A stretch of 64,000 bases of DNA, from assembly GCA_019914945.1 (NCBI GenBank), contig CM034099.1, forward strand, positions 1 to 64,000, written 5' to 3'. The first letter of the stretch is position 1. Every line of letters begins with the position of its first letter. Positions 21,722 through 34,812 of this stretch are shown in pieces. This DNA is from Typha latifolia. Taxonomy: Eukaryota; Streptophyta; Magnoliopsida; Poales; Typhaceae. The notes beneath the pieces are model-generated. The model was given only the letters and a program-made list of their open reading frames with translations, searched no databases and was not told the origin of the DNA. The position numbers and the translations under genes are program-made.

Positions 21722-23441
21722 CCTCTTCTCCCCTACAATTTTGAGAAAGCCGGATACAACTGTAAGAAGATGACTGACCTGACCAAGACGCACTAAAACA
21801 AAGAATTAGGCGACCAACTAAACCTGCTACAGCAGCATCCTTAATCCTATCGAACCTGTGCAACTAAAAAAACCACAAAATTTGGTCCTTTCCGGGTGGT
21901 AACATACAGGAATAACAACTTTAATCCAATAAATGACCGACCTTTACGATATAAAAATCAGTCGAGCTCTTCCAATCGGAGATAGAAAGACGGCGCTCAG
22001 ATTAAATAGATAGTTGAGAGCCTTTTGAAGGCAGGACGAAGGACAAACATGAGATAGGGAGGGAGGGAAGACATCGATCGGTAAAGTTCGTGCATAAAAA
22101 CTAAAAACTCGGATCAGAAAGGAAAACGGCAACGGACGAGGAGGTTGAATCAATCAAAATCAGACCTTAGACGGATCAAACCAGACCTTCGCTATTTGAT
22201 CAATTAATTGAGCAGCAAGAGATCCACTTTTCCGTGGTTGGCAATCAAAGAACAAAACCCTAGAGAGATAAAGACATAGCGAAGGTTCCGCGTCAGGCTT
22301 GTTGTTCTCTTTTCCTCCTTTTCTTTAACCCTTCTCAATCAATATTCTAATTAATCCGTTACGACTACTCGGTCGGAGGAGAAAGGCAGAGAGGAGAGAG
22401 AAAGGAGGCCGGGTCGTCGATTTCCTTTCGAGCAGACCTCTGGTAAATAGAAACGAATCTGACGCCAGCTTTGACCGCGAGGGAGCCGTAGCGTTTGACG
22501 AGTGTGCTGGATCGTAAAATTATCCGTGCAAACCACTGTGGCCTTTGGAATTGGGGCCCCAACGAAGCTCTAAGCTTTGGTTAGCCTGAGTTGGCCTAGC
22601 CCAAAATAGTGCAAGATCAAGGCATTAGCCAACTACTGTTCAAAATAAGATCATCTACCCTATCAAAGCGTCTGACCCACTCATCATATTGATAAAAGTG
22701 GGCTAGCGGTTGATAGTAGGAAAAAGCTAATTAGACCAAACAATAGTGGAAGACGAATGTGTAGTTGCTTGTGCCATGTTGAACTGTTATTATTACTTGA
22801 CGAGGAAACAAAAATATAAAATTTGAGCAATCTCTCGAAGAAATTTAAGAAATTAAAGATTTATAGGGCTTTACCCTGTATTAGAGGGAGCCCTTCCAGA
22901 AATTCTCAGAGGCGCTGGGGGTAAACCCATGCCTATGAGGGGGTTTGGAAATAGTTTTCAACCAGCAATTGACGCGCCTCGGTTATAACCTCACTAGCTG
23001 CGTCATTGCCCCAAGCGCAAAGATGGCTTAAAACTTGCATAGGCTTCGTAACTTATAGAGTGACAGGTCGTCCCATTTGTCTACCCAGCGATGTGGGACT
23101 ATCAAGATACGGCCTACGGTGATCGAGTGAGTGACCTCAACCAATGTAATAGAACTGGATTAGAAAATCCATAGACCAAACGTCTTCCATTTCCACTTCC
23201 ACTTCCACTTCCACCAGACCACACCACCCCATCTGCACCTCCAGTCTCCAGATTACCAAAATTTGCCTCATCCCTCTCCGAATCAGCCGGATTTGAACGC
23301 TAACAGATCCGCACTAATTATTACTTGAAGCAACAAACACGTTTAAGTCTCACCAAGGCAAGGCAACCTTCCATCCATCTCCAAATCGGAAAGGAGCGAA
23401 GCCGCGAGCTGAGAGAGACTCCATCTTGACCAACTTCAACC
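21722..23441. promoter_or_regulatory. Divergent spacer between RHF2A-like and CRTISO genes
   Basis: Contains the 5' leader of the RHF2A-like gene (to about 22290), a repeat-like stretch (about 22860-23160), a short (ttccac)n tract at about 23187-23215, and the leader of CRTISO. Upstream of the CRTISO ATG the sequence is pyrimidine-rich and GC-richer. Individual promoter elements cannot be assigned with confidence. Confidence 0.4.
22860..23160. repeat. Possible dispersed-repeat remnant
   Basis: Mixed-composition stretch without coding potential containing gatgtgggactatcaag, a type of motif often met near plant LTR ends. Neither LTR boundaries nor a second copy is seen in the window, so the identification is weak. 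Confidence 0.2.
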
Positions 23442-26400
23442 ATGCTCCAATTAGGCTTTCAATTGCCCTCGTCATATCTCGCTCCCTCCCGGACCCTTTT
23501 AGGCCGGAGTGCCTTCCCGACGGCGGGGAGGAGGAGAGAGGCGAGCTTAGGGTCTGTGAGGGTCCGAAGAAGTCCGAGGTCAGTCTTGGGCGTGGAAAAT
23601 TCTACCTCAGAGAGAATAAGAAGACAGAGGAGAGAGGACAACGACTACGACGCGATAGTGATCGGGTCGGGCATCGGGGGGCTAGTGGCGGGAACGCAGC
23701 TTGCGGCAAAGGGGGCTAGGGTTCTTGTCTTGGAGAAGTATGTCATCCCTGGGGGTAGCTCCGGCTACTACGAACGGGACGGCTTCACCTTTGACGTTGG
23801 TTCCTCCGTCATGTTTGGTTTTAGTGACAAGGTCAGCTACCCCTTTCCGATAATGCTTTATCCAAACTTATGTTGTTATTTTTATTTTTATTTTTTCTTA
23901 ATTTCTTTGGCACTTTTTGCCCCTTTGTTTGTTAATTTCTTTTTTCCATGTCTCAGGGCAACCTCAATTTGATTACACAATCATTGGCAGCAGTAGGCTA
24001 CAAGATGCAGGTAGTACCTGATCCTACTACTGTTCACTTCCATCTACCAGGTGACCTCTCTGTTCGTGTGCATAGAGAATACGATGAGTTCATTACAGAA
24101 CTTATTAGTAAGTTTCCGCATGAAAAAGAAGGTATCCTTAAGTTCTATGGCGAATGTTGGAAGGTAAGTGTGGATGCTATATTACCATAATTTCGACGAA
24201 CGTGCCCTTGTTCTTTTGTTAATGCTTTTCTCTATTTTAATTTGAATGATATACGGACAGATCTTCAACGCACTAAACTCACTCGAGTTAAAGTCATTGG
24301 AGGAGCCTTTATACCTTTTTGGGCAATTCTTCAAGAAGCCTGTGGAGTGCTTGACTCTGGGTAATATATTCACTTACTACAGAATCATAAGCACATAGAT
24401 ATAACAATGATCTCTTATATGTCTGACTTTCTATTAAGTTGTTATAATGGAAATCAAAGAGCTGTCTGTCAATTTCATCTCTTTTTCCCCTGAAGATGAT
24501 TCTTCTCTTCCTGCAGCTTATTATCTGCCACAGAATGCTGGAAACATAGCTCGGAAATTCATAAGAGATCCACAGTTACTGTCCTTCATAGATGCTGAGG
24601 TGTGAAGATGATGTGAATTATTGCTTTGTTTGAACACTATACAAGAAATTTCCTTATTTTTTTGGAAGAGTTATTTTTCCTAAAATTCATCTGTTTCCAA
24701 TGAGCACTCATTGAACTCGGGAATCAAAATTTTTTGTGATGCTGTCTCTGTAGTGTTTCATTGTGAGCACAGTCAATGCCTTGCAGACACCAATGATCAA
24801 TGCAAGCATGGTGAGTTTCCTTAAGCACAGTTTGATTTCTCTGGCTTCAAATTTTTCACCAGTTATCTTTTTCTTGAATCACGACAGGTTTTGTGTGATA
24901 GACATTTTGGAGGGATCAATTATCCAGTCGGTGGTGTTGGTGGTATTGCAAAGTCTTTGGCGACCGGCCTGGTTGATAAGGGTAGTGAGATACGTTACAA
25001 GGCAAATGTGACTAATGTAATTCTTCAGCATGGAAGAGCTGTGAGTGCATCTTATATAGGTCAACCATTTTTTATTTGGTGAATAATTGTTGAAAATTGA
25101 AATGAACATTAAAGGTGATGCTAACATGTCTCTCTTCATTTCTGATAGGTAGGGGTGAGGCTTTCAGATGGAAAGGAGTTCTTTTCCAGAACAGTGATAT
25201 CAAACGCCACAAGATGGGATACATTTGGTAATGTTTCTATCAGACATTAAAAATTTACTCTCATTTGGCATAGGCCTTGTTCAGTCTTTTTAAACTGTCT
25301 GGTGCATTATATTAAATTTAATCTGCCTGTGACTTTATTTCTTCACTTTCTTGGTCACTTTAATGTTAATGCTTATTCTTTGTAAGTTCTTTCTCCATAA
25401 GTTTCGTGTTTGTAAATTGTTCAGCTATGTGATAGTGTGATACATCCTTTGCTTCTCAATGGAGTTCATTAATTAACAGTTATTAAAACTTACAGGGAAG
25501 CTTGTGAAAGTGGAAGATCTTCCGGAAGAGGAGAAAAACTTTCAGAAGAATTATGTTAAGGCACCATCCTTCCTTTCTATTCACATGGGAGTCAAGGCCT
25601 CAATTTTGCCAGCTGGTACTGATTGCCATCATTTCATTCTTGAGGTACTTGGAAGCTTCCTACTGTTTAGTGAATCAAGTATGAAAGAGAAAACTAGTAA
25701 TGAAATGAAAAGGCACAAGCTCATTTGTTAACTATCATGGTATATGCAGGATGACTGGGCGAAGTTAGAAGAGCCTTACGGAAGCATTTTTTTGAGTATC
25801 CCTACTATTCTTGATTCATCCTTGGCTCCAGAAGGGCATCATATTCTTCATATTTTCACAACATCCAGCATAGAAGATTGGGAGGTGAAAAACTGAAATT
25901 TGTGTAGTACTTTAAGTCAAGTATCAGCTTTTCATAGATGAAAATTTTATTAAATATGCTAGTTGTAGTACTTTAACAATTATCAGCTTTTCAGTGTAGC
26001 TTGATCTCTCATACTGATGAAAGATTCTACTTACTGATTGGACTAGGGCATTGGTAGGGAAAATTATGAGAAGAAAAAGGTGCTTGTGGCTGATGAAATC
26101 ATAAGGAGGCTTGAAAATAAACTCTTTCCAGGTCTTCAAAGCTCCATAGTTCTTAAAGAGGTACCTCATTCACATCAAAGTACAAAAGAATATTTAATTA
26201 GTCAAGAGTGTTGATGTTACTGTTCTTGATTTCCTGTTAAAGTTGCAACATGGCAACTGTGAAGTCATTATCTGCTTTGATCATCATTCATTCTGAAAAT
26301 AAGTTACATGAAATATTCAGATGTATTCAATGTTTTAACCCCGCCTAATCATTTCATACATGCTGAATGCAAAAACAAGACAAACATATCATTAGATGAG

Positions 26401-27353
26401 ATCAGAAAAGGAACCTTCTGTATTTCACCCAGATCGGTACTTTCATTTGTATGTGCTCTGATTGAATAGTAAAGTTATGATTTCTTATTCAAAGTTGTTG
26501 ATATCTTATTCCTGAATAGCTAGTCTTAGATTGTTGCCGTTGTTAGAATCTAATGATGGTATAACTGGTAATGGCAGATAGGCACCCCAAAAACTCATCG
26601 TAGATTTCTTGCTCGTGATGATGGCACATATGGACCAATGCCACGTGGTATACCAAAAGGTTTAGTGGCAATGCCCTTCAATACAACGGTAAGTAAATTC
26701 AAGTAATGACCAATATAATAATTTTCCTGAGAGAAGTAATACTACAGAACTTGGTATGGATAGAAGGTTCACTATACTGATCAGTGTTATGGGACTTGCA
26801 GGCTATAGACGGTCTCTATTGTGTTGGAGACAGTTGTTTTCCTGGACAAGGGGTCATCGCTGTAGCTTTTTCAGGAATCATGTGTGCACATAGAGTCGCT
26901 GCAGATATTGGTAATCAAATTCTTTCAACTTTTAGATGGCCAGAATGGAAACAAAATGCTTGGAACTTATATGATAACAGATATTGGTAATATAATAAGA
27001 TTTTTTTTCTACTTCTAAATTACCTGAAGGGGGAAAAAAATGCCTAGAACTTGTATGGTAACAGATAACATTTGTAATCTGCCATCTAAATCGTGCCAAG
27101 GTTTGAACTCTTTACTTTTTCTGTGAAATGGACTTTCGTTTGATGAAGTTTCTGTATCAACATGAAAAGTTGTATGAAGTTTCTATAGATTGTTAGCTGT
27201 CAGTTCGATGGGAACTGATGACCAAGTAGATGATTACTAGAGAATATAATTTTGTTTTGGATTATTTCTCTGATTCCAGGTCTTGAAAAAAGATCCCCTA
27301 TTTTAGATGCTGCTCTTCTTCGGCTGCTTGGGTGGTTGAGGACAATGGCATAA
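23442..27353 (+). CDS. CRTISO: Prolycopene (carotenoid) isomerase, plastidial
   Basis: FAD-dependent redox-type isomerase of the carotenoid pathway that converts poly-cis-lycopene (prolycopene) to all-trans-lycopene in plastids. Thirteen exons: 23442-23831, 23957-24163, 24261-24360, 24517-24599, 24754-24810, 24888-25040, 25149-25227, 25496-25644, 25750-25884, 26047-26160, 26578-26688, 26802-26910 and 27280-27353, giving 586 residues, the normal length. Residues 1 to about 65 form an Arg/Ser-rich chloroplast transit peptide. The dinucleotide-binding motif [14 protein letters not shown] starts at residue 71, followed by [22 protein letters not shown]. The C-terminal [17 protein letters not shown] segment is also diagnostic. 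The ATG at 23442 opens the transit peptide. Just past the exon 12 donor the donor-region sequence is partly duplicated (see findings). The gene is divergent from the RHF2A-like gene, with about 1.7 kb between start codons. Confidence 0.96.
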
Positions 27354-29040
27354 GAAAATGTTAGAGTTTCTGCAGTGGACATATATATTTCTCAGATGAC
27401 GGTGAGCACTGGCATCTTACTTATGATCGACCTTCTTATATGGTGACTTTTTAAAGGTTGCTGTTGATGTTCATCGTAATTTATTATTTTAGTATATGAT
27501 GGCCATGTTGAAAACTGCTAAATATGTTTTGTTGTTAGGTCTTCTGGTGTTGTCATCGCAGAGAGTCAAAGGTCAGTAAATTCCATGTTGATCTATGACA
27601 TGGGAGTTATTTATACAGCCATGGGATTTATGTCATTTATCACATATTAGGAACTATTAGGTCTATTTTCCGAGCACGAATTGTGCTCTTGTAATTATGA
27701 TATTTTATAACCCCCAAATTAGCTTTACCGGGCCTTCAGGAGTCGTATAGCATGTGTCATCATCTGATAACAAGAAAACCTTATGTTGAACTTACTGTGC
27801 AAATAGCCATTCTTTTCCTCGTAAGTAACAGCTCTGCTCTCTGTACATAATAAAATTGATGATTCTGTTGGTAATTAGTGATACTCACCCCATTGGTCGA
27901 AGGCAATTACAGTTTGTTGTGTTTAATATTGGAGTGTTTTTTTCTTCCTAATATGGCCACGTTGTACTGTAGTAGTTCAGCTAACAATGCCTTGCCCTGT
28001 TAAGTGAAGAACGAAGAGCATCATTGACGATAACATGAACTGTGAGACCTGCTGGCTGGCTAGCTTTTGTATGCTGTCTATCACGGCAGCTTGTTTGTAG
28101 TTGTTGGCGATAACAAACTGATTCCAAAGAGTCACAAAAAATCTGATCAAAATTAATTAAATTAAATAAATTTATAAATTACAGAATATAAAATTCTGAA
28201 TAGTCGAGTCTAGTGTTGGACATTATCTCCTTAAGATCAATTCGCCCTCCATTGATTGCTTCTGGAACAGTGAACGTCGGTCTTTCAACTAACTGACTGA
28301 TTAACTATTCATCGTAAAAAATTAAAATTGGATTTGATCCGTGCGTGTGAACCGAGCCGGGCGGCGCGCGCGTGTGAGTTAAGTTACATAGTAACTTTTA
28401 TTCACAAAATATGTATCTTTTTTTGGGTTTGAAGTTTATTAGTTTTATGCCATATTAATATTTCTCAACTATTCAATATGGTATTAAACTCACTTTTCTT
28501 TATTTTTCATTATCATGATGCTATTTAAAGTAAATTTTTATTCACTTCTCTTCATAGATTTGACTAAGTAAATATATGATAATAAAGTACTCTTTAAGGT
28601 AAATTAATTTTATTATTAAATTATTATTAATAATGTATAGGTTCAATTTAAAATTTAGCTTAAAGTTAATAAAAAATTCATATCAAATACATAAAATTAC
28701 AACAGTTATGCCGTAGGGCAAGACATTAAATCCTCTCTATCAAGTCGAAGATACCACCCTACACTACAAAAATATTAAAACAACAGTTTTTGCCTCCTTG
28801 CTAGAAAAAGTGTGCGCACGAACTCTAGTCCGTGGGTGCATGTATGTCTAATTAAATTATGACATTAATGACAACTTGTGGAAGGAGAGTTGGATAGATG
28901 GTCTTTTCCTTTCTTTTCTTTTTTCTTTTTCTTTCAAGTTAATTATTATATAGCTTTGTAAGTATCCAACGTATCCATCCCTTCCTTTGGAGTAGAGAGA
29001 GCTGAGTGGCTTAGTGAGATAAAATCGGTCAGATGAATGG
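27354..29040. other. Convergent spacer between CRTISO and ABCG22-like genes
   Basis: 3'-UTR and terminator region of CRTISO followed by AT-rich DNA. Contains a short CG/CGCG-rich spot near 28360. No gene, RNA or transposon motif recognised. Confidence 0.5.
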
Positions 29041-32000
29041 TCAAGCGCCCGTCCGATGCTTCACCCTTCTCAAGGAAATGTATGCTAATAGGCGGTAACC
29101 GAAAACCATAGCAATCAAGGCGACGACTTCCCTAACGCCATTATCAAGATGAGTGACACCTAAAGCCGGTGGTGCATGACCATACTGCACCTTCAATAGG
29201 AGTCTGTAGGTGTGGTAATTGAAGGATAGGTAGCGGATCCACGATATGAAACAAGGAACACTCTGCAATTTAATGAGTAGAGAATATATAAATTAATTCT
29301 CCATATATATATATAATGTTTGATTATGATGATATATCACAAATAGATGAGATAGATACAGGGGTACGTACGCGTACGTACGTTGCCACTGAAGCTACCT
29401 TATTACGTACCTTGACAAAGAAGCCGCCTGTGAGCATGAAGGTCATTATTGTGACAGAAGCTAGAGTTGTTGCTTTCTTGACGTCCATCAGAGTAGCCCC
29501 AATTGCTAATCCTAGTCCCTGATGATCACACGCATACATATATGTCATATACTGTCACTGTACAATGACCAATTAACATGTGCATAACTGCTGCTGCATG
29601 CCTCAAAGACAAATTGAGATGCATGTGTACCTGAGCAGCGATGATGCTGAGGAAGACAGTAAGCATGCTGAGGAAGAAGGATTCGCTTCTCTGCCTTAAT
29701 CCTGCCATGAAGTAAACGATGAGCAGAAATATAATGGGTAGGAAGAGGTCTAGTGGCAAATCGCTGGTTGTCCTGGCCATGAAGTATGCACTCAGTTTGT
29801 ACATGTCGACTGCTCGTTCCTTGTTCAACATGGCTCTTTCTTGAGGAAACGTGAAGATTGCTGTGAATACAGGGAAGAATCCCCAGAAGACAGAAATGAA
29901 GAACAGCAACCCTGCCTGCAGAAGATAAACCATATCATGCATGCAGCTAATGACTTTCCCATCTGATCTTAATTACTTGCAGTACACTTGGAATGGAAAA
30001 ATATTTGCATGTGCCCGAGGAGAAGAGATAGACTAAATGTTTGTTAATTGTACCTGATCTTGCAGACCCTTTTGGGTGCTAGTACCAGAATGCCACCAGA
30101 GTAAGCCAAGGATTACTGCTGTTGCGATGACTTGGATGATTCTCATCCAGCTCAAGTAATCATGCCGCCTTTCCTTGAGTCCTCTACAGAAGAGAATGGA
30201 GTACTGCTGCCACCAGCTTGCTCCCCATTCTCTCTTTGGCGATGACACCGTTGCCTTGAGGTCTTCACTGATAGGCAGGGGCACAACAAGTTTTCTCTTC
30301 TCTTTGTCCGCAACTCGAGTCTCATAGGCCTCCACCAGGTACTGTTTATTAATTTTCATCAAGCATCAGTGTTTTTTCTGAAATATTTTCCAATATTATT
30401 AACTTAGTTAATAGTATGTGTATATATAAAATCCCTTTATTCAAGAACTTTGCTGAAATGATCAGCACCTGCAATTCGGAGATCACTAAACTAACGATAG
30501 TGCATTCATATATATATATATATATACACTTCATAATTAATTAGGCTTAAACAGAGAAGTGTAGTTACCTACCTCATGCACATCTTTTGGAGATGGCTTT
30601 TCATTTCGCGTGTCACTTGCTAAATTCTCTGTCTGCACTCTGTCTTCCAACTCTGAGGGTACGGAAACCTCATTAATGTTGCCATTCGCAAGATCTAGCA
30701 GAAACTCTGCTGGATTCATGGCAATCAGTGGAGAACATCCAATGGATTGAAAATAAACCATGGCTTCTGATGCCTTCCCGAAGTATAACAAACTTCCTTT
30801 ACCAAGAAGGATCAATTTATCAAACTTATGAAAGAGTCTGCTAGAAGGCTGATGAATTGTAGTTACCACTGTCTTCCCAGCCTGACATAAGGTCAAAAAT
30901 TCAAATAAACTAGCTGAATCAAAACACTACGTAGAGAAGACTAGGACTGCGTGTTCTTAGGTTATGGTTATGCTGCCTTAGCTTACCTCAGCTATCTCAT
31001 GCAACACTTGAACTATTCTTATTGCGGTAGTTGAGTCCAAACCAGAAGTGGGCTCATCAAGAAATAACAAAGAAGGGTTGATTATAATCTCATTCCCAAT
31101 GCACACTCTTTTCCTCTCGCCACCTGAAACTCCTCGCACGAAAGATCCTCCTATCATCGTGTCTTGGCACCTTTGCAAGGACATATAAACCAATAATTTG
31201 TTAAGACCTAAAAGCATCGATCATTTATTTCAATAAAAAAAAACTGATGGCAGAGGGATATATAGCTATCTCCTAACATTCAAAGCCCACCTTTTCGAAA
31301 CATGTTTCCTCGATCTTCTATATATAACTGATGATTTCTAAGAAAAAATATTCAAAAAAACTGCCAACCAAGGATGTGAATATCATTTATACCTCTCAAG
31401 CCCTAGTTCATAGATGACATCCATGGCCTTTTCTTCCTTCTGCTTCTTTGTCATTGTCTTGGGAAGTCGAAGAAGAGCTGCATAAGTTAATGTCTCTCTC
31501 ACAGTAAGATGTGCAAACAGAACATCATCCTGGGTGACGAACCCTATCCTGCCAAGCATATGATGACATACTCTTTAACATATATAGATTGCTTTGACTT
31601 ATAAGTAATAATGTTTCCATTAGCAATGCCCAAGTAGAATGGTTTGCATCTCCATTACACTGTTCAAAGTATCAAAATAACCCACAAAAGAGAGCAATCA
31701 TAGACTACTACTAAAGCAAATTTCAGTGTCAGATACTGTTCTTCTTATCCCTACTTACTTGGATATATAGAAACAAGTGGTTATGTCCTCTAAATAACTT
31801 CCTTGAAAAGTAAAGCCAAAAAATGGGCATATTTAATAATTTTTTCGATTTGGCAATTACCTGCGCTTTAGAGACTTGTTATATGGCTCATCGTTGTAAG
31901 TGACAGAACCTTCAACCGTGTTGCCACTTATTCTTCCGCCAAGGATGCTGAGAAGAGTTGTTTTACCACTTCCAGAAGGTCCCATTAAAGCCACCACCTC

Positions 32001-33061
32001 ACCAGGACTAGCCGAACCTGAGATTCCAGTAAGTATATCTTTTTCAGTGGTAGTGGATACGCCTTTCAGGATGACTTTGAACTTAACCTCTGTAAACTGC
32101 AAGATCCATGACAGAACAATATTAATTATTCTTCCATCAGCTGTTTGTTAGCAAGATATCGTGTTTTGTCTTGCCAAACTTTTCTGAGAAGAAGATCAAT
32201 TGCAAGTCTTTAGACTAGTGTTGAAAAGACAGTAACATCTACTACGGTACTAGTCATCAGTCCATGGTCTGACCATCATCAGGCTAGTAGTAGAACGAAA
32301 ATATTTATCATCTGGAATAGCTCTTTCATGTCAATTTATTTGACAAATGAAACGATAAAAGGTTAATCCATTGCTGGAAATTAAAGATAGTACCTCTAAC
32401 GCTTGATGATTACCTTGAGATAAATTGGCAAGGTTGGTTCTGTGATTAGCCTTTTCCGTGTGATGCCAGATTCAGGATCTATTGCTGCATGCATGACATG
32501 TAGTTAGTTGTCCCATATCATTAGAATCAAACAGAAAAGTATGTAAAAAAAATAGGTGATTAGCTGTTTGACTTTTTTTTTAAAACTTTTAACTAGTGTT
32601 TTACATTGTTCTCTGATTAATTGTCTTATGTAATTAATCTTGAGGGGGATCATGGGCTTACGACTTTCACCGTCGCTGAATGCATCCTGAGCAATAATAT
32701 CTTCAGGAGGAGCGGTGAAGCCAGTGAAAGAGAAGGAGAATCCTAAGCTGGCACTGGAGGCTCGGCTGAGGGCTGCGCCGCTGCTGACTTCCTCCAAGTC
32801 AAGCTTCAGCTGTGCACTCCTCGACTTCCTTATATGTTGGTGGCTCCCTTTCTTCCCGGGAGAGCTCCCCAATTTCTTCCCAAAGCTCGACTTGCGAGAT
32901 AAGGAGGACTGTGTTCCATTGTTCATCTCCATGCTCACTACAGTCTCAGCAGATGCTGTGCGGCTAAGGGACTGCGTCGCTGCTGAACCCACCGTTTCCA
33001 GTTGCTCCGACTTTGTCCTGCTCATTCCACTGCCTCCTCCTCCTGCTGCTGTTGAATCCAT
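29041..33061 (-). CDS. ABCG22: ABC transporter G family, half-size (ABCG22-like)
   Basis: Half-size WBC-type ABC transporter with the nucleotide-binding domain first and the membrane domain second; Arabidopsis ABCG22 acts in stomatal regulation and drought response. Ten coding exons: 32662-33061, 32414-32484, 31861-32096, 31393-31548, 30987-31170, 30573-30881, 30054-30341, 29631-29915, 29411-29518 and 29041-29262, giving 752 residues. The long Ser-rich N-terminus with [20 protein letters not shown] and [10 protein letters not shown] is specific to this subfamily. Walker A is GPSGSGKTT, the signature is VSGGERKR, Walker B is [13 protein letters not shown], and the H-loop is TTIHQPSSR. The membrane domain shows [25 protein letters not shown] and [12 protein letters not shown] segments. 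The ATG at 33061 lies just after a plausible acceptor (atag), implying a 5'-UTR intron; an earlier in-frame ATG would lie in that intron. Confidence 0.95.
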
Positions 33062-34200
33062 ACCTATATCAATCAAAATTGCCAAATCAAAACATTAATG
33101 TGTTAGCAGTACTCCAAGGCGAAGGAAATTAATTTCCAGCTCTGCTACTAATTGCTTAAAATTAAGAAGATAAGCACTAGAATGGTTCATAGCTAGACCC
33201 TCTCTAATTTCTCTCTGATACTTTTTTTTTCTTCTTCTTTTATATTTCAAAGCAAGTAGACGACCCACCCTTCCCTTTAGACTTGAGAATCACTAGAGGC
33301 TTCTAACCAACTTTGGTAGAATACTGAATATAAGAAAAGAGAAAGAAACTATGCATCGATCTAACCACCAGCACGTACCCCACATACAGTCAATGATTGC
33401 CGATGCTTTCTTGCACTAAGAGAGAGAGAGAGAGAGATCTACCCGCGGTGATGCATCTGTTGTAACTGAGTTGCGGGTAATTCAATTTCTAGTCCTATCC
33501 AATTTCATGAATTAGACTTCCAAAATGCCTAGATTCGATATCTCAATATAGTTATCACTGAAACTTTTTTTCAAGATTTTTCCTCTGTGGTATCGATTTA
33601 CAAAAGATAGACTCAAATCATTTTTCTTTTGTAAACTTTTCTTTACTTTCACAATGAGAACAAGTTGTGAATAATTAATGAAGGTGCAACAAACAAACTA
33701 TTGACTAATTTTATTTCTGAATGAGCCGACGATAATAGGCAGTATACGAAAATAGAAATTAATTAAAAGCCAAAAAAAAACAGAAAGAGGACGACCAAGT
33801 CGTCAACTTAGTCTCTTTAATTTCTGTGTTGCTATACATGGTGCGTGGCAACAACTAATTATAAAGGGGAAAAAAAGAAGTCAAATGAGGTAGTTAAAAT
33901 ATATAAGGCAATACGATTTTAAATATTATAATTAAGAAGAGGTTGTTAGATTAGTACGCACCTTAGCATATGGGGGGAGACGGAGAAGAAAATAATTAGG
34001 ACTAGTGATCACCGGCTGAAGAAGAAGAAGAAGAAGAAGAAGAAGAAGAAGAAGAGAAATGAATGAAAGGTGATGGATGGAGAAATGAAAGGCCACCTCA
34101 GTGCCACCAATTAATGTGGTTGCTCCTTCCCTCCCTCCCTCCTCGGTCCCTCCCTCCCGTTATAAAGATGCCACCTCCTACACAATTTAGCTTCACGACG
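33062..34200 (-). promoter_or_regulatory. Probable 5'-UTR intron, leader and promoter of the ABCG22-like gene
   Basis: On the minus strand a ctttataac sequence at about 34160-34168 could be a TATA box, and a (CTT)n tract (about 34018-34055) would fall in the leader. The sequence between that and 33062 would be a 5'-UTR intron. A short (AG)n tract lies near 33420. Inferred from spacing and appearance only. Confidence 0.35.
34018..34055. repeat. (GAA)n microsatellite
   Basis: About 12 GAA repeats upstream of the ABCG22-like gene; in the transcribed sense it would be a CTT-rich leader tract. Confidence 0.95.
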
Positions 34201-34759
34201 TCGTGTGCTCGAGGTAACTCCAGTGTCATGTTTACACAAATGCCCCTAGTATAATTCCAAGTTCCCGCCTGCCCCCCACCCCCCCTCGCTTTTTGTCACA
34301 CGTGAGACTATCTGTATGTGTGTTAACCTCTTCTGCTCTCGTATGGTACCTCTGATGTTTACTTTTTTTTATTTAAAAAATACCACTGATATTAACTCAG
34401 CTTTTTATAATTGTATCAGTTAATTAATACTATATATATATATATATATATATATGGATGGTACGTGCATATGTGCCTTAAATATTGATTAGTACCAACA
34501 TGGATATACAATAGCTAGTTAATTGAAAAGTAAAAGAGTCCGATAAATATAGAACTAATTAAAGAAGGGGAAGCACATGCTGAAAGGATATAGTAACAGA
34601 ATGGTTCCTCTCGGTCCACACTTTTGTCGATAATATGCAATAATTAGGGTAGCTTAGAGTGATGGCTTCGTGATTGATCTCTGTCTGATGTAGACACAAC
34701 TAATGGGTTACTCAACGACCAGGAATTCTATTAAGCTGGCCACGATTAAAACAAGACAA

Positions 34760-34812
<53 letters not shown>

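Noticed and set aside
22860..23160. Solo LTR
   Set aside because: No TG...CA boundaries with a target duplication could be found.
32662..33085. Upstream start (MAILIDIG...) for the ABCG22-like protein
   Set aside because: The added residues lie before a good acceptor site and are not part of the family N-terminus; ATG at 33061 is preferred.
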